A DNA stretch of 64,000 bases from Anadara kagoshimensis (GCA_021292105.1 CM037869.1:29713536-29777535); one strand, 5' to 3'. Shown: positions 38,201 through 47,847, numbered from the stretch's first letter. Notes: generated by a model from the sequence alone, not told the origin. Translations and numbers: made by a program.

Positions 38201-41200
38201 ATATATATCGGTCTATTCTCAACCACTAATATCAAAATACAGACATTCAACTGGCCAAATTCAAGGGCTTTTTAGGACTTTCAGGATAAATTCAAGGGCT
38301 TTTTAGGGTCAGACTTGTTTTAAGTATTTTTCAGAACAAAGCTCAAATTTTAAGGACTTTTCAAGGTCTGTACGAAACCACTGCATTATGACATCACAGC
38401 AATAGCTAGTATCTTCATTACAAAGACACTATATTATTTAACACTATCTGATATTTTGTGAGTATAAGACAACTAGATTTAATTCGTTGTTTTGTGAAAT
38501 TCTTTTTGGACAAATTGGAAAATTTTAGCCATTTTTACCTAGGGGGGAAACTACCTTTATTCAGTAGCAATATAAAGCAAACAAAATCACAGCAAGGGAA
38601 CGGAAGCTTAAAAAGAAAAACATTAAAGAAATAGATTTTGGTACTTATACAACTTGGATGGCTAAGTGTTCAAAGGGCGTACTAATGAGGTTATACTGTA
38701 TAACCAAGGGTTTTACGGGACGCCCAATTCTGCGTTAGATATCAAGTCAGACGAGCTCGACTGCACAGGTTCTGAATCGGGTGTCTATATGTACTATTAT
38801 ATACTATATATAATCATAATTATATAATTAATACTTTTAATTTAATTCAGCTATGGGTCCCATATTTACAGGTTTGGACCCCATTTATTTTTTTATTGTA
38901 GTCCAAAAAACCCACATTTTTGAAAAGTTGTGTAAAACTCTGATAACTGTACAAATTATAGACTTACGATTACTGATTTCTTGTCTCCTTTTTTCATCTG
39001 GTGATATCTTTGTGTAGCAACCTTCACTAAAAGAACAAAAAAAAAAAACAGTCAAAACTGTCTATAAAGGCCACCAAAGAAAACCAGTAAAAGTGATCTC
39101 TATGGGCAGGTGGTACAGTCAATTCTGTCTATAAAGGCCACCCAAGGGAACCAGTAACTGTGTTCTTTATGGGCAGGTGGTACAGTCAAATCTGTCTATA
39201 AAGGCCGCCCAAGGGAACCAGTAACAGTGTTCTTTATGGGCAGGTGGTACAGTCAAATCTGTCTATAAAGGCCGCCCAAGGGAACCAGTAGTCCGACTAA
39301 TCAGCCCACTAAACCCCCATTTTAATTTTTTGACTTTTTGGAGGTTTGTGGTCCACAAACCTCCAAAAAGTCAAAAAATTAAAATGGGGGTTTAGTGGGC
39401 TGATTAGTCGGACTAGGGAACCAGTAACAGTGTTCTTTATGGGCAGGTGGTACAGTCAAATCTGTCTATAAAGGCCACCCAAGGGAACCAGTAACAGTGT
39501 TCTTTATGGGCAGGTGGTACAGTCAAATCTGTCTATAAAGGCCGCCCAAGGGAACCAGTAAAAGTGGTCTTTATGGGCAAGTGGTCTTTGTATACAGGTT
39601 AAAATAATAATACGATTCTACTGGCAGGTGACTTTTATATAGAGGTGGCCTTTAAGGCAGGTTCAAGTTGGACTGTATATAATATAATCACCTTTTAACT
39701 CCATATATCTTGAAACTGCAAATTGAAATTCTGCATGTCAGTATATATACTGTAGGATAAATGTATAACTGGGAAAGGTTCATTTGAAAAGAGAGCTTTT
39801 TTATGTTTGTGACCCCATCTCTGGTGAGTGGAAACCACCAAATTTCCAAGTCCAAAATAATCTTGGCTTCAAACCCTATAACTTTCAAATATACAATTTG
39901 TTTTCAGGATTTTGACCACAACTCAATATTGACCCACTGTTAGAGGCTGAATGCGGTACATCAAGAATCCAATAATCTGTCTATGATAAATGTAACAGGA
40001 AAAAGGAAACAGCTGAAAAAACATCCACTTTCTCACCAATGAAGCTAAAGCCGAGAATTGAACCCGTCCCTCCATGGTGAAAAGCGAGTGTTTTACCACA
40101 AGACTAAAAAAACTAGACCAGAAAGTCTGGCAGTCAATCACGCCATTATATCTACTATATACAACACAACAATACCACAACTAGACAGAATTATTTTTGT
40201 TATCAACTACCATATTTATTGATAATATGGGGCCGTGTATCATCAATAAAAAGGGCTGTTGACAACAGAAATAATTCAGTCTACACCACAGATACGAGGG
40301 GAGGGCAAAAAGTTCATAGAAGGGGTATATATTGCCGCAACAAACCATGCATTTTATTATTATTTTTGAATATAGTCCACATTTACCCCAATGCACTTAG
40401 CCCACTTTTTTCAGACTGTCTATACCTTTGAAATAGAAGTCTTCGGTTTGGTCCCAAAACCATGCCTCTTTGGCAGCCTTAAGTCCATATCATCAGGAAA
40501 TCTGATTCCCCGTAAATGGGATTTCAAATTTCTAAATAGGAAATAATCACTGGGTGCCAAATCGGGACTGTAGGGTGGGTGATTAAGTTGTTCGAACTTG
40601 TATTCACGAATCGCTGCTTGTGCAATCCTTGACTTGTACACAGAAGCATTGTCGTGAAGAAGCAATACCCCTCGGCTCAACTATCTCCTCCTTTCAGCTG
40701 CTTCATTAGATCAGCATAGTAAGCCCCAGTGATAGAGATTCCAGCAGGTTTATAATTGATTAACAGAACACCCATAGAATCCCAAAACACATTGGCCATG
40801 ACTTTGCCAGCTGAATTTCTTTGGTGGGGGTAAGCCAGGGTGCTTCTATTGCATGGACTCTTTTTTGGTTTCTGGGTCTCAATAATGAATCCATGTTTCA
40901 TCACCAGTTACTAAACGTAAATGGAAGCTCTCCAGGTTATCATTATAAATGCCAAGAAGCTCCGGACTTGACTGGAGTCTTTGGAAGTGATCCTGCACAT
41001 TAAAGTTTCTGGGGACCCATCTTGCAGATACTTTTGCCATCCCAAGATGCTTGTGGATAACCGTGTATACAATTCCTTGTGAAAGGTCACACTCCCTAGC
41101 TATGTCACCAATCCTAATTCGACGATCATTCATGATGAGGGTCTCCACAGACATGACAATTTCCTTTGTGATGGCATCAGCTGGCCGACCTGACCGTGGG

Positions 41201-43527
41201 TCATCCTTCAGTGAGGTGCGCCTACGTTTAAATTAAGCTGACCATTTAGCCACTGTGGAATAGGCAGAACCACTGTCACCATACACCTCGGCCATTTGCT
41301 GGTGAATTTCTTTGGCATTTGATCCCTCTACTGTGTGGAACTTTATTACTGCCCTAAAATCAACATTTTGATTTTCCATCATTGCTTGATGGTCACCAAC
41401 TTGGAATGCTTTTGAGAATTACACAAATATGTTGTGACAAATAAACTTGATATGTTTAAAATGGCGGAATGTTGTGTTGTCTAAATAAGTAAAGAAAATG
41501 TGTGTTACGCTTGGTTGAATACGCTGTTCTATGAACTTTCTGACCTCCCCTCGTAGTTTAGTTTTGCTACACAAACAATGATCGCAATTACTTTAACAAA
41601 GTTCAGTTGACCTAAAAATATACAGTGGAACCTGTTTAAACCAAACAGACAACTTTATGAAAATATTTTTCAGATTAGACAGGGTATCAGTTTAAACAGG
41701 AAATGTTAAAAAAAATGCTTATAGATCAATAATTTAACAGTCATGATTGGATATATTTTCCCTCCAAAATAGTACATTGAATTTCCTAGACGCGATGTCT
41801 GCTAGTGGATGTTATCATTTAACAAAGTTGAAGTTGAAGGTGGTACTTACAATAGAAGAAATCTACTGTTTATTTAGCCTATTTCGGAGAAAGCAAAATC
41901 ACAAAATATTTTATAAAAATTTCAATACGATGGGTACAAATCAATAATTCTTTTACTTACATGAGCCGAGTCGTTACTAAAAACTCCTGTTTCGGTTCCA
42001 TCCTTGCTTTATATATCATTTTATGCGACAAAATATAACCTGGGTGGGTGTTTTTTACGAAATGGCGGGTTTTTTTATGTTACGTAGTAATGACGAAAGA
42101 GTTCACTAAATACGTAGGTTAGTGCAGCTCAGGAACGGATTAACTAGGATGACCAAAATTGATTTAATAAAGTAATAACGTCAACTACCTTTCTGCATTT
42201 GCAAACTTTTGAAAAACTTGACGTAAATACAAACTTTAAACTAAACTCAACCTTTGAGCTACCCTTCAATGTACCCCTTGCGAACCTACGTAAATAATAA
42301 ATTCTTTTGTCATTATTACGACGTCACACGAAAGACACCACCATTTTGTCAATTTTTTTCCATTGTAATCGATCATCACCCATCCAAAATACGTTTTTGG
42401 TGTATTAAAGGAGTTATAATGCATGGATTAGATCAAAATTAGGATTGTTAGCAACGACTCGGCTCATGTAATGATTAATTGATTTTTAACTGTATCATTC
42501 AAATCAAATATTTGCATTTTTCCTTTCTCTGTAGTAGAGTAAACAGACAGTAGACGGATCCCTTCTTAATTAATATTTTGTACTAAATAAAATTAGCAAA
42601 ACATACATGTGGCAGTCTAAAGGTATCGGGTAAAATCGTCCCACAGTAAAATTGCATCCATCAAATTTGCACCCACTTTCCACAAAATGGCTCCGTTTAT
42701 TAACTCCCCCACTTCTTGCAATATGCTCCCTCCTCACTATCAAAACACCCCCAACTTTTAAAAAATTGCCCATGTTTCAGAATGAAAAAGTTATCCTGAA
42801 TATTTAAAGATTTCAAAAGTACACACCCGGTTTATGTTTTTGGTGACCTCAGATGTGCCTTTGACTGTTTTGATATCGTCGACCGTCCTAAAATCGAGAG
42901 CATGCTAGATTCAAGGCCATTTTTGTTTTCAGTTTATTACATGCAGGTATCGTCTCTGTAGTGACAACTTCATGCATTAAAGACAACATTTAGGTATTTA
43001 CTGTGAAACTATCCAGAAAAATCAGTTAATTGTCTATTTTTCAGCTCTCAAATTCTTGTTGCGTTAGCAAATTTTGTTCGTTTTTATTAGAGTCTCGAAT
43101 CACGGACGGTCGAGGATACATATACAATTACATTCTCCCTGACAAAAACATAAGAATTTTGTTCTGCTGTCCGTGTCAATTTGTCAGAAAAAATTATTCT
43201 ACTTTCAGTTTCACAAGACAGATATGGAAGATATACCAAAACTTAATAAATAACATACTAGGACATTCTTTGTCCCAGCTCTTGTTGTTGTCGTTGTGGT
43301 GATGTATTTCTTGCCTCCATACCCGTCTGACCTGCCATTGGTCTCTCGGTCCGTTTTGATGGACTGGTAACCAGGTCCTGGACTTTCGATCCAGCAACAG
43401 TCCGTGTACCTACTTGGTTAGTTCTGGTTTTGTTTTGTTGTCCAGGATTAGTTTGTGTTTGACGAGGAGCAGCGCCTCTTCCACGGCTCTGTGACACTGC
43501 TGGTCTACTGGTAAATGTCTTACTCAT
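25973..43527 (-). CDS. EPSTI1: EPSTI1-like coiled-coil protein with C-terminal CUE domain, eight exons
   Basis: Exons: 43527-43259, 39026-38968, 36209-36129, 33855-33779, 32877-32794, 31267-31194, 29023-28962, 26214-25973. The lengths sum to 948 nt, which gives 315 residues and a stop. Every junction is GT-AG and phases match throughout. Residues 1-89 are low-complexity (RGRGAAPRQTQ, Gln/Thr/Arg rich). Residues 90-235 are a charged coiled coil whose order matches vertebrate EPSTI1: a P-x-x-x-R-R-x-E-I stretch, a KE-x-NR block, GGGQISQTDSRQK, then Lys/Glu/Gln helices and EFLRRFEKK. Residues 276-315 (VEILQDMFPHCYDREILQDI onward, ending AIQLLQE) are a CUE domain, which binds ubiquitin. EPSTI1 is interferon-induced in vertebrates; I do not recall a CUE domain in the vertebrate protein. 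The gene model is strong, the family name likely. Confidence 0.82.
27060..27149. repeat. (TG)n microsatellite
   Basis: TG repeat interrupted by GCATG units, in the last intron of the EPSTI1-like gene. Confidence 0.95.
27805..28910. repeat. 46-bp satellite array with telomere-like core, about 24 copies
   Basis: The unit is GTGCTAATATAACCCTAACC then TAAGGCTTACTTAAGGCGTC and TTATAT. Nearly every copy has TAACCCTAA[C/G]C, close to two telomeric CCCTAA units. Copies differ at a few recurring positions (C/G in AACC, TCTAATAT or TCTTATAT, GCGTC or GCATC), which suggests recent homogenisation. It lies wholly in the last intron of the EPSTI1-like gene. Confidence 0.95.
28962..29023 (-). other. EPSTI1: EPSTI1-like exon 7
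   Basis: Acceptor TTTTTTATAG and a weak-looking donor GTAAAAAAAA bracket 62 nt. It reads RKNDEFLRRFEKKTTTKQVI and then T, phase 2 in and phase 1 out. EFLRRFEKK resembles the EFLSKL stretch of EPSTI1. A 46-bp satellite array ends about 50 bp downstream in the gene, and a 60-bp array begins about 70 bp upstream. Confidence 0.82.
29094..30440. repeat. 60-bp tandem array derived from a MITE end, about 22 copies
   Basis: The unit is GCCCCTTGATAATTTTATCA then CCTCACACACTGTTGCAGAA and CAGTATAACCCCCATTATAAT. Its CAGTA(A/T)AACCCC-x-TTATAATGCCCC core equals the terminus of the MITE at 50776-50960. More diverged units continue at about 30440-30620 and 30870-31150. It occupies intron 6 of the EPSTI1-like gene. 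Confidence 0.92.
30640..30760. mobile_element. Fragment of a 'GCGAAAATAAAACCGC' MITE
   Basis: TTCGCTGTGGTTTTATTTTC and inverted CGCGAAAATAAAACCGC lie close together, like the termini of the element at 53199. Boundaries are unclear. Confidence 0.4.
31194..31267 (-). other. EPSTI1: EPSTI1-like exon 6 (coiled coil)
   Basis: Acceptor TTTGTTTGTAG and donor GTTAGT bracket 74 nt. It reads TVKNEQMSLQQQREQQLKWD and then EDRK, leaving AG in phase 2. The Gln/Glu/Lys-rich helix continues the coiled coil. Confidence 0.83.
31530..31668. mobile_element. Foldback MITE, copy 1
   Basis: The left arm AAGTTAAATTTTCTTTTTGT then TATGGAAGTATGAAAGAATT is mirrored at 31620-31668, giving arms of about 55 bp around a small centre. 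A related copy is at 48272-48415. It sits in intron 5 of the EPSTI1-like gene. Confidence 0.85.
32345..32610 (+). mobile_element. Diverged SINE fragment
   Basis: It keeps the order TCTGACCTTGACTA, GGAAGAGAACTTAAAA, CTAGAACCCTCCCTTTACAT and ATATAAGTGAAATATT of the main SINE but is heavily mutated. Confidence 0.55.
32794..32877 (-). other. EPSTI1: EPSTI1-like exon 5 (coiled coil)
   Basis: Acceptor TTTTTCACAG and donor GTAGTC bracket exactly 28 codons, phase 0 at both ends. It reads LKQQKWREDKKKQEELTFQQ and then RKEAQRQK, a highly charged helix. Because it is a whole number of codons, skipping it would keep frame. Confidence 0.83.
33000..33262 (-). pseudogene. Non-LTR retrotransposon remnant (polymerase protein C-terminus)
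   Basis: The minus strand reads RRKRWNWFGHILKK, then after one frameshift ALGWTPEGRKKRGCPKRTWR and RMVEVEQNGAG, ending HRVASNRPTWRNDV and stop. The W-x-GH and RGCPKRTWRR pattern is typical of the C-terminal tail of LINE reverse transcriptases. It is broken and 5'-truncated, in intron 4 of the EPSTI1-like gene. Confidence 0.75.
33779..33855 (-). other. EPSTI1: EPSTI1-like exon 4
   Basis: Acceptor TTATTTACAG and donor GTAGGT bracket 77 nt. It reads GGGQISQTDSRQKLSQNHRT and then SQYDAR, ending in phase 0. It resembles the GG-S-x-SE-x-x-x-RQKQ segment of EPSTI1. Confidence 0.83.
34128..34462 (-). mobile_element. tRNA-derived SINE
   Basis: Reversed tail TCACTTATATCGAGATGTCA, diverged body, and the tRNA-like head complement ACCAACTAAGCTACCATAGT at the right end. 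In intron 3 of the EPSTI1-like gene. Confidence 0.75.
34539..34771. mobile_element. TA-flanked MITE with CTGTAAAGGGG ends
   Basis: It runs from CTGTAAAGGGGAATATTTTC to inverted AAATTTCCCCCTTTACAG, with TA on both sides. The interior repeats 'TTTTCGCGTGGG' and its complement. No coding capacity. Confidence 0.78.
35248..35590 (-). mobile_element. tRNA-derived SINE, nearly complete
   Basis: The reversed tail TTAACGCCCCAGTCAAGAAT opens it and the head complement CTACCAACTGAGCTACCGCA closes it. B-box complement GGGGTTCGAACCC is intact. In intron 3 of the EPSTI1-like gene. Confidence 0.85.
36129..36209 (-). other. EPSTI1: EPSTI1-like exon 3
   Basis: Acceptor ATGTTTTAG and donor GTAACC bracket 81 nt. 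It reads QARKEEENYHAFKERNRLGH and continues VSYVGTA. An alternative AG two bases further in would create an immediate TAG, so the outer AG is chosen. The KE-x-NR block aligns by eye with WKEQNR of vertebrate EPSTI1. Confidence 0.83.
37277..37600 (+). pseudogene. 5'-truncated non-LTR retrotransposon (polymerase protein tail and 3' end)
   Basis: The plus strand reads RRLGCTTHAKSLQFL then SFFPRTVRDWNALPPDMVNA, ending DFCSVMSKLF and stop. SFFPRT-x-RDWN-x-LP is the hallmark C-terminus of many LINE proteins. A short 3' region ends in GAAGAAGAAGAG, as is usual for such copies. In intron 2 of the EPSTI1-like gene, opposite strand. Confidence 0.85.
37740..37870 (-). mobile_element. tRNA-like sequence, probably a SINE head
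   Basis: The minus strand has GGATAACTCAGTTGGTAGAG, GCACTCGCCTATAGC and GGTTAGATCCCC, with A and B boxes at tRNA-like spacing. The acceptor ends do not pair convincingly, so a functional tRNA gene is unlikely. Confidence 0.45.
37875..38592. mobile_element. CAGTGATTTTGTT element with a 430-bp passenger
   Basis: The ends are CAGTGATTTTGTTACATTTT and inverted AAAGCAAACAAAATCAC. Inside at 37944-38380 lies a second element homologous to 61661-62094, where the copies at 25451 and 51963 carry a different MITE. Confidence 0.65.
38968..39026 (-). other. EPSTI1: EPSTI1-like exon 2
   Basis: Acceptor GTTCTTTTAG and donor GTAAGTC bracket 59 nt. It reads YEGCYTKISPDEKRRQEISN, matching the position of the P-x-x-x-RR-x-E-I segment that opens the conserved part of EPSTI1. 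It ends in phase 1 (C). The adjacent poly-A on the plus strand is part of the polypyrimidine tract. Confidence 0.82.
39048..39680. repeat. 67-bp tandem expansion of a pogo-like MITE half
   Basis: Units TACAGTCAAATCTGTCTATA then AAGGCCGCCCAAGGGAACCA start at 39114, 39181 and 39248, then after an insertion at 39451 and 39518. The array ends with the opposite MITE terminus GGCCTTTAAGGCAGGTTCAA near 39670. Together this is one MITE with an amplified left half. It lies in intron 1 of the EPSTI1-like gene, just upstream of exon 2. Confidence 0.85.
39291..39413. repeat. Perfect 123-bp palindrome (61-bp arms, 1-nt centre)
   Basis: GTCCGACTAATCAGCCCACT and the following 41 bases are repeated exactly in reverse complement around a single T. 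The direct repeat AGGGAACCAGTA flanks it at 39279-39290 and 39415-39426. It interrupts the 67-bp array, so it is younger than the array. Confidence 0.95.
40295..41553 (-). mobile_element. Mariner (DD34D) transposon, full length but inactivated
   Basis: Ends: CGAGGGGAGG at 40295 and its inverse at 41553. Terminal inverted repeats are about 27 bp with two mismatches, and TA lies on both sides (40293-40294, 41554-41555). The minus strand encodes a mariner transposase in pieces: MENQNVDFRAVIKFHTVEG, then a TAA at the position after KWSA, RTSLKDDPRSGRP, RWVPRNF, DETWIHY with the first Asp, LLHDNASVYKSRIAQ with the second, and HPPYSPDLAPSDYF with the third, 34 residues later. At least one stop and further frame changes (near 40880 and 40680) kill it. 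It lies in intron 1 of the EPSTI1-like gene. Confidence 0.95.
40420..41391 (-). pseudogene. Mariner transposase, broken
   Basis: Reading frames 41391-40879, 40904-40677 and 40680-40420 cover the N-terminal helix-turn-helix, the catalytic D-D34-D region and the C-terminus. The catalytic aspartates are still present. The breaks are an in-frame TAA near 41235 and shifts near 40900 and 40680. Confidence 0.9.
41960..42468. mobile_element. TA-flanked MITE with CATGAGCCGAGTCGTT ends
   Basis: CATGAGCCGAGTCGTT at 41960 and its exact inverse ending at 42468, with TA on each side. It is 509 bp with no coding capacity, in intron 1 of the EPSTI1-like gene. Confidence 0.8.
43259..43527 (-). other. EPSTI1: EPSTI1-like exon 1 (start codon)
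   Basis: ATG at 43527 begins MSKTFTSRPAVSQSRGRGAA. The open frame reaches QRMS and then leaves TA before donor GTATGT (43258-43253). Reading past the donor gives TAG at once, so a splice is required. Phase 2 TA plus T of exon 2 makes Tyr. Composition is Gln/Thr/Arg/Ser rich with no recognised domain. Confidence 0.8.
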
Positions 43528-44503
43528 TGTTTGTTTTAAAATCGAAAGTAAACCAGACTGATTTTCAGAAAATCATAGCTATTTGTTTACATGTCGTCAT
43601 CCTGGAAATCCCTACACAACTTCTTTTACTTTCTTAGTAACTTCTTAAAAATTCAGGAGCACCTCCAAAACATCAATCCAGCTTCATGTCTCTACTGGTT
43701 ACAAAACTGTCTTCATACGCTCATATGCACTGATAGTTAAAAAGAAAAGAAAAAACAATATTTTACAAGAGACCCATGGGCCTTAATGCTCACCTGAGGA
43801 TAAAAGTCACATATCTCATGCAGACGTTCAATTGTCAATAGAGAAAATCAAAATTTCATAGCAGGTATGCAAGGGTATTTGCAAATAAATTGTTACTTGT
43901 TCTAAGAATGTTACATCTAAAACATCTAGCAACAGTATATTTATAAAAAGCTCAAATAATAGAAATACCAGTACACATAGGTAAAAAGCTAAGCAATTTC
44001 TGCTTTTTCGTGATTCTGTGACCTTGACCTGTGAACCCATGACCGTTATCTATAATCAAAATGATTGTTATGCCAATACATGCAACATTTTAATATAATG
44101 CAAATACAAAAAGTTTATAGTTTTCCTTATAATTAGCCCTTTTTGTAATTCTGTTGTATACTTGACCTTGAACTTTCGACCAATCATTTTAAGAATTCCC
44201 CCGAAATACCTTGCTATTTCTGCATTTTAATTGGGCCCAACAGCTATGATTTGTGAAAATCTGAAACTAGATGTCCTTAATATGTTATAATTGAAATATA
44301 TCTAAGCTATATCCCTTAAATTGTATTTTCAGAGATAATTTCAAAGATTTCAATATTTCCCTTAATTATGGGTGTGTACTTAATCATGTGACACAGATAA
44401 ATGATGTGATACAAATGTCATAAGCTTTCTGCTGAGTCGCACAAGTCTTCATGAAATTAATACATAGTGTAAATGTATGCAGAATAATTATTTATACAAA
44501 ATT

Positions 44504-44768
44504 GTGAGGTCATTGGTTCAAACCCCAAACGGGTCTGACCCAAGACTTGTAAGTGGGTAGTCCCTATTCTTTTACCAGGAAAAGAAAGTCACAGGTTTTT
44601 GGATGGGAAGTTAAACAAGGTCCTGTGTCTTATGGTAGGTGTGCATGGTCCCCATCTGTATAATGCATCAGCCCAGCGCACAACAACATTTTAGAACTTT
44701 TACCTAGCTGGCCACATTTCAATATAAGTGAAATATTATTCTTGACTGGAACTTTAAAAACCATTACT
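44504..44768 (+). mobile_element. tRNA-derived SINE, head truncated
   Basis: It starts near the B box (GGTTCAAACCCC), then GGGTCTGACCCAAGACTTGT and ATATAAGTGAAATATTATTC, ending CTTGACTGGAACTTTAAAAA. Confidence 0.72.
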
Positions 44769-46440
44769 TATCTCAAGCTTTTACATTAAACACAGACTTG
44801 TGTGACACAGCAGAAAGCATATGTCACTTGTATTGCATCATTTATCCTCGCAACATCATTTAGTATAACCAGATTTTCTCCTGGCACTCCGGTTTCCTCA
44901 TCATCCTTGAACTAACCACATCAATAGTAGTGAAATACTCTTGACTAGGACGTAAAACATAATCACCCCATTCCATTCCACCATCACTGGCCCAATTCTC
45001 CACAAAGAGAGATGCACATAAGTAAGTCATAGTCCACCTCCCATTCCGTAAAGTTATGGCTTATGACCAATTACATCAAAGTACGTTGTTTTCTCAATTT
45101 TCCATGTCACATCAACATGTAATGAATGCAGTCAAAGTACAGCTCACAGCACCTTTCATGGCCTACTCAGGAACCTTCCAGCATGAAGTTTGTTAGTTCC
45201 CTTATCAAAAAGTTTTTGGTTTTTTCCATATCCCTTTACTCCCTGATCTTTCTTGATGAAAGAGAAATGCATTTAATTTTGGCATATTAAACACCACTGC
45301 TATGTCATGGTTTATGAATGAAATATCTCTCACTGTTTCCAGGATGATGTTTTTGCCATATCACGGCGTACATTCAGAGTATATGTCTTCTTGTTTTCAA
45401 ATTCCACATTATTATTTACAGACAAAATACAGATCACAGTAGTCCAAAAATGCCCCCACTCCCAAAATTAATCGGATCAAGTTTTTAAATAGTAGGTGCA
45501 CATCTACATTATATCACCAAGATTGTGTGAAAGTTTTATGAAAATCCATTGAAGGGTTTAGGAGGAGTTGCGGATAAGAGACAGGTACCCTAAGGTGTAA
45601 CGGAAGGACACATGAACAGACACCCCTATCACTATATACCCCCATACTTTTTAAGCAGGGGAAGGGGGGGGAGGATAAAAATCTGACTAAGACTATAATC
45701 TTTTAGGACAGCACCTATCATCATCTAGCTAGGGTTTGAATCCCAATTAGCAGATCCTAGTGTGAAGATCTTGGTCAGTTCAATTGTCAAAAGTTGGTGG
45801 TTTTCCCTGGTTTCTGCCACCATCCTTGAAGTGACAACCTCGATATAAGTGAAATACTCTTGACTAGGTTGTCAAGCACAATTACTATACTGCCATTCTG
45901 CCGTGTCATGGTTTACCATCAAAGAACGTCTTGTTTCGTCATTCTGCCCACTCATGGTTTAGATTCCAAGTATGTCCCATTGCCACATAATGACTTACAA
46001 TGAGTTTGTCGTCTTGTTTACCGTGATTTGCATTGCAAGTGCATCTAGTTGTCTTTCCAGTCTGCTGTCATGAATTATGACATGAGACTTGAAGTAGGAA
46101 GTGGTTATGTTAAAAAAAAAAAAAATGGTTGGTAATGGTTTATAATGACCCAATCAACTTTGACCCATATGAAGCATAGACAGTCTTGAAATGGTGGAGG
46201 AAACTGCTGTTCCCAAGAAAACCACCTTAACTGACAAGTGTATTTATAACAGGACATGCCAGAGTGGGATTCGAACCTATGATGCAAGGCATTGAGATAT
46301 GTAGGGTGGCGCTTTAGAATACTGGACCACCTACATGGAAAAATGGACCAAGAACATATTAGTTGAAACTTGAGGTAAAAACTATAAATTTTGAAATGTC
46401 AAAAACCAAATGAAGTGATATGCTAGACAAAATTGATATT

Positions 46441-46575
46441 ATCTCTGTGGTGTCATCAGTTTACGTAAAAAACTATCTCTGTGGTGTCATCAGTTTACGT
46501 AAAAAACTAACCCTGTGGTGTCATCAGTTTACGTTAACAACTATCTCTGTGGTGTCATCACTGTTCTAGGTAAAA
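46441..46575. repeat. 34-bp tandem repeat, four copies
   Basis: ATCTCTGTGGTGTCATCAGT then TTACGTAAAAAACT, with units starting at 46441 and 46475 and two more with small changes. Confidence 0.9.
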
Positions 46576-47506
46576 ACTTATAATCTCTAAGAAATGCGAA
46601 AAAATCAATAAATATTAAAGATATTTTTTATTCCAAAAATTAAATTGATTTAGAAATAATATAATATTGAATTCTTTAAACAATAAATCAATATATGTAT
46701 TTCAATGCATAAATGCTATAACAAAGCCAACACAAATTTATTTCAATTTGTACAATTTTAAATAATTCCATAAACAAAAAAAAAATAAAAAATAAATAAA
46801 ACTGGTCACATTTTGAAGAAAAATATTTCAATATAAGAATAAAGGGTAATTATTTGACTCGCAACTGAGGTAAAAAAGGAATGGTAGACTGAAGACCATA
46901 ACCTAAAATTCTGTGAAATTATTAATTATTGTGGTGTCGCAATTTTGTTGTTGGAACACCCAATACATATCATTGTGTTCCCCACAACCCATGAATTTAC
47001 ATGTAATTGAAGTATTTCATATTACAAACTGACATTAAATGGTAACACAGCAATCCATAAATAAACTATCCAACAAAATTGTATTTTTTTCAAAGAATAG
47101 AATTGAATTTGTATGAGATGAAAATTAGACGTCACAAAAATAAATGATTTCACGGCAAGTAGACTACACCACTGAGGACAATGGAAAATTAATACGTACA
47201 TGAAAGTCGCACCAGAAGCAGAAAATTTCTTCATTAAACAATAGAAAATATTACAAATACTCTAAAAAATTTGATGTCCAGCTTTTGTCCTTGTCAACGG
47301 AATATTGCAGACATATGCACTAATCATTTTTAATTTTGAATGTTTAGAGATAGTCATTTTCATAAATTACTTTTCTGTCATTTATATTTTTTAAACCTAT
47401 CATTCATTTTTTGTTTTGAAAAGAAAAAGGGCATCAAAGAATATTTTTACTTTAGATAATGATTTTACTAATTTTCCATTACTCTCCTACAAACATGTAG
47501 ATAGAA

Positions 47507-47847
47507 TTGAGTTGAGTAATGGTGTTTAACGTCCCAGTCAAGAATATTTCACTTATATCGAGATGTTGCCAGCTATAGGCAAAGGTGCAGAAATTTTGCC
47601 TGTGGGTTGCGCTGATGGCATTATACAGCAGGGTTCTTTAGCATGCCAAGCCCACCGTGAAACGGGACCTCGTTTATTTTAAGTTCCCATCCGAAAGAAC
47701 TGTGACTTTCATTTCGTAATGCCGAGTGCTTGGCGAAAGAACAGTCACTACCCACTTTCAAGTCTTGGGTCAGACACGGCCAGGGATTGAACCCACGACC
47801 TCCCACTTACAGAGCGAGCACTCTATCAACTGAGCTACCACAGTGGT
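47507..47847 (-). mobile_element. tRNA-derived SINE, complete, with 14-bp target-site duplication
   Basis: ACATGTAGATAGAA flanks it exactly at 47493-47506 and 47848-47861. The tRNA-like head ends at 47847 (complement CTGAGCTACCACAGTGG) and the tail is at 47507. It is the best reference copy for this SINE family in the window. Confidence 0.92.

Larger units (their letters stand above)
43528..47506. other. Intergenic DNA between the EPSTI1-like and ZNFX1-like genes, first part
   Basis: A SINE copy on the plus strand lies at about 44504-44768, and SINE-tail fragments with ATATAAGTGAAATACTCTTG lie near 44930 and 45850. Tandem repeat at 46441-46575. tRNA-like segment on the minus strand near 46260-46330. 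The 5' flank of the EPSTI1-like gene should be here, but I see no clear core promoter motif. Confidence 0.5.

Noticed and set aside
43194-43397. 67-residue minus-strand frame overlapping exon 1 of the EPSTI1-like gene
   Set aside because: Off-frame shadow. The frame from 43527 has the splice donor and phase that join exon 2.
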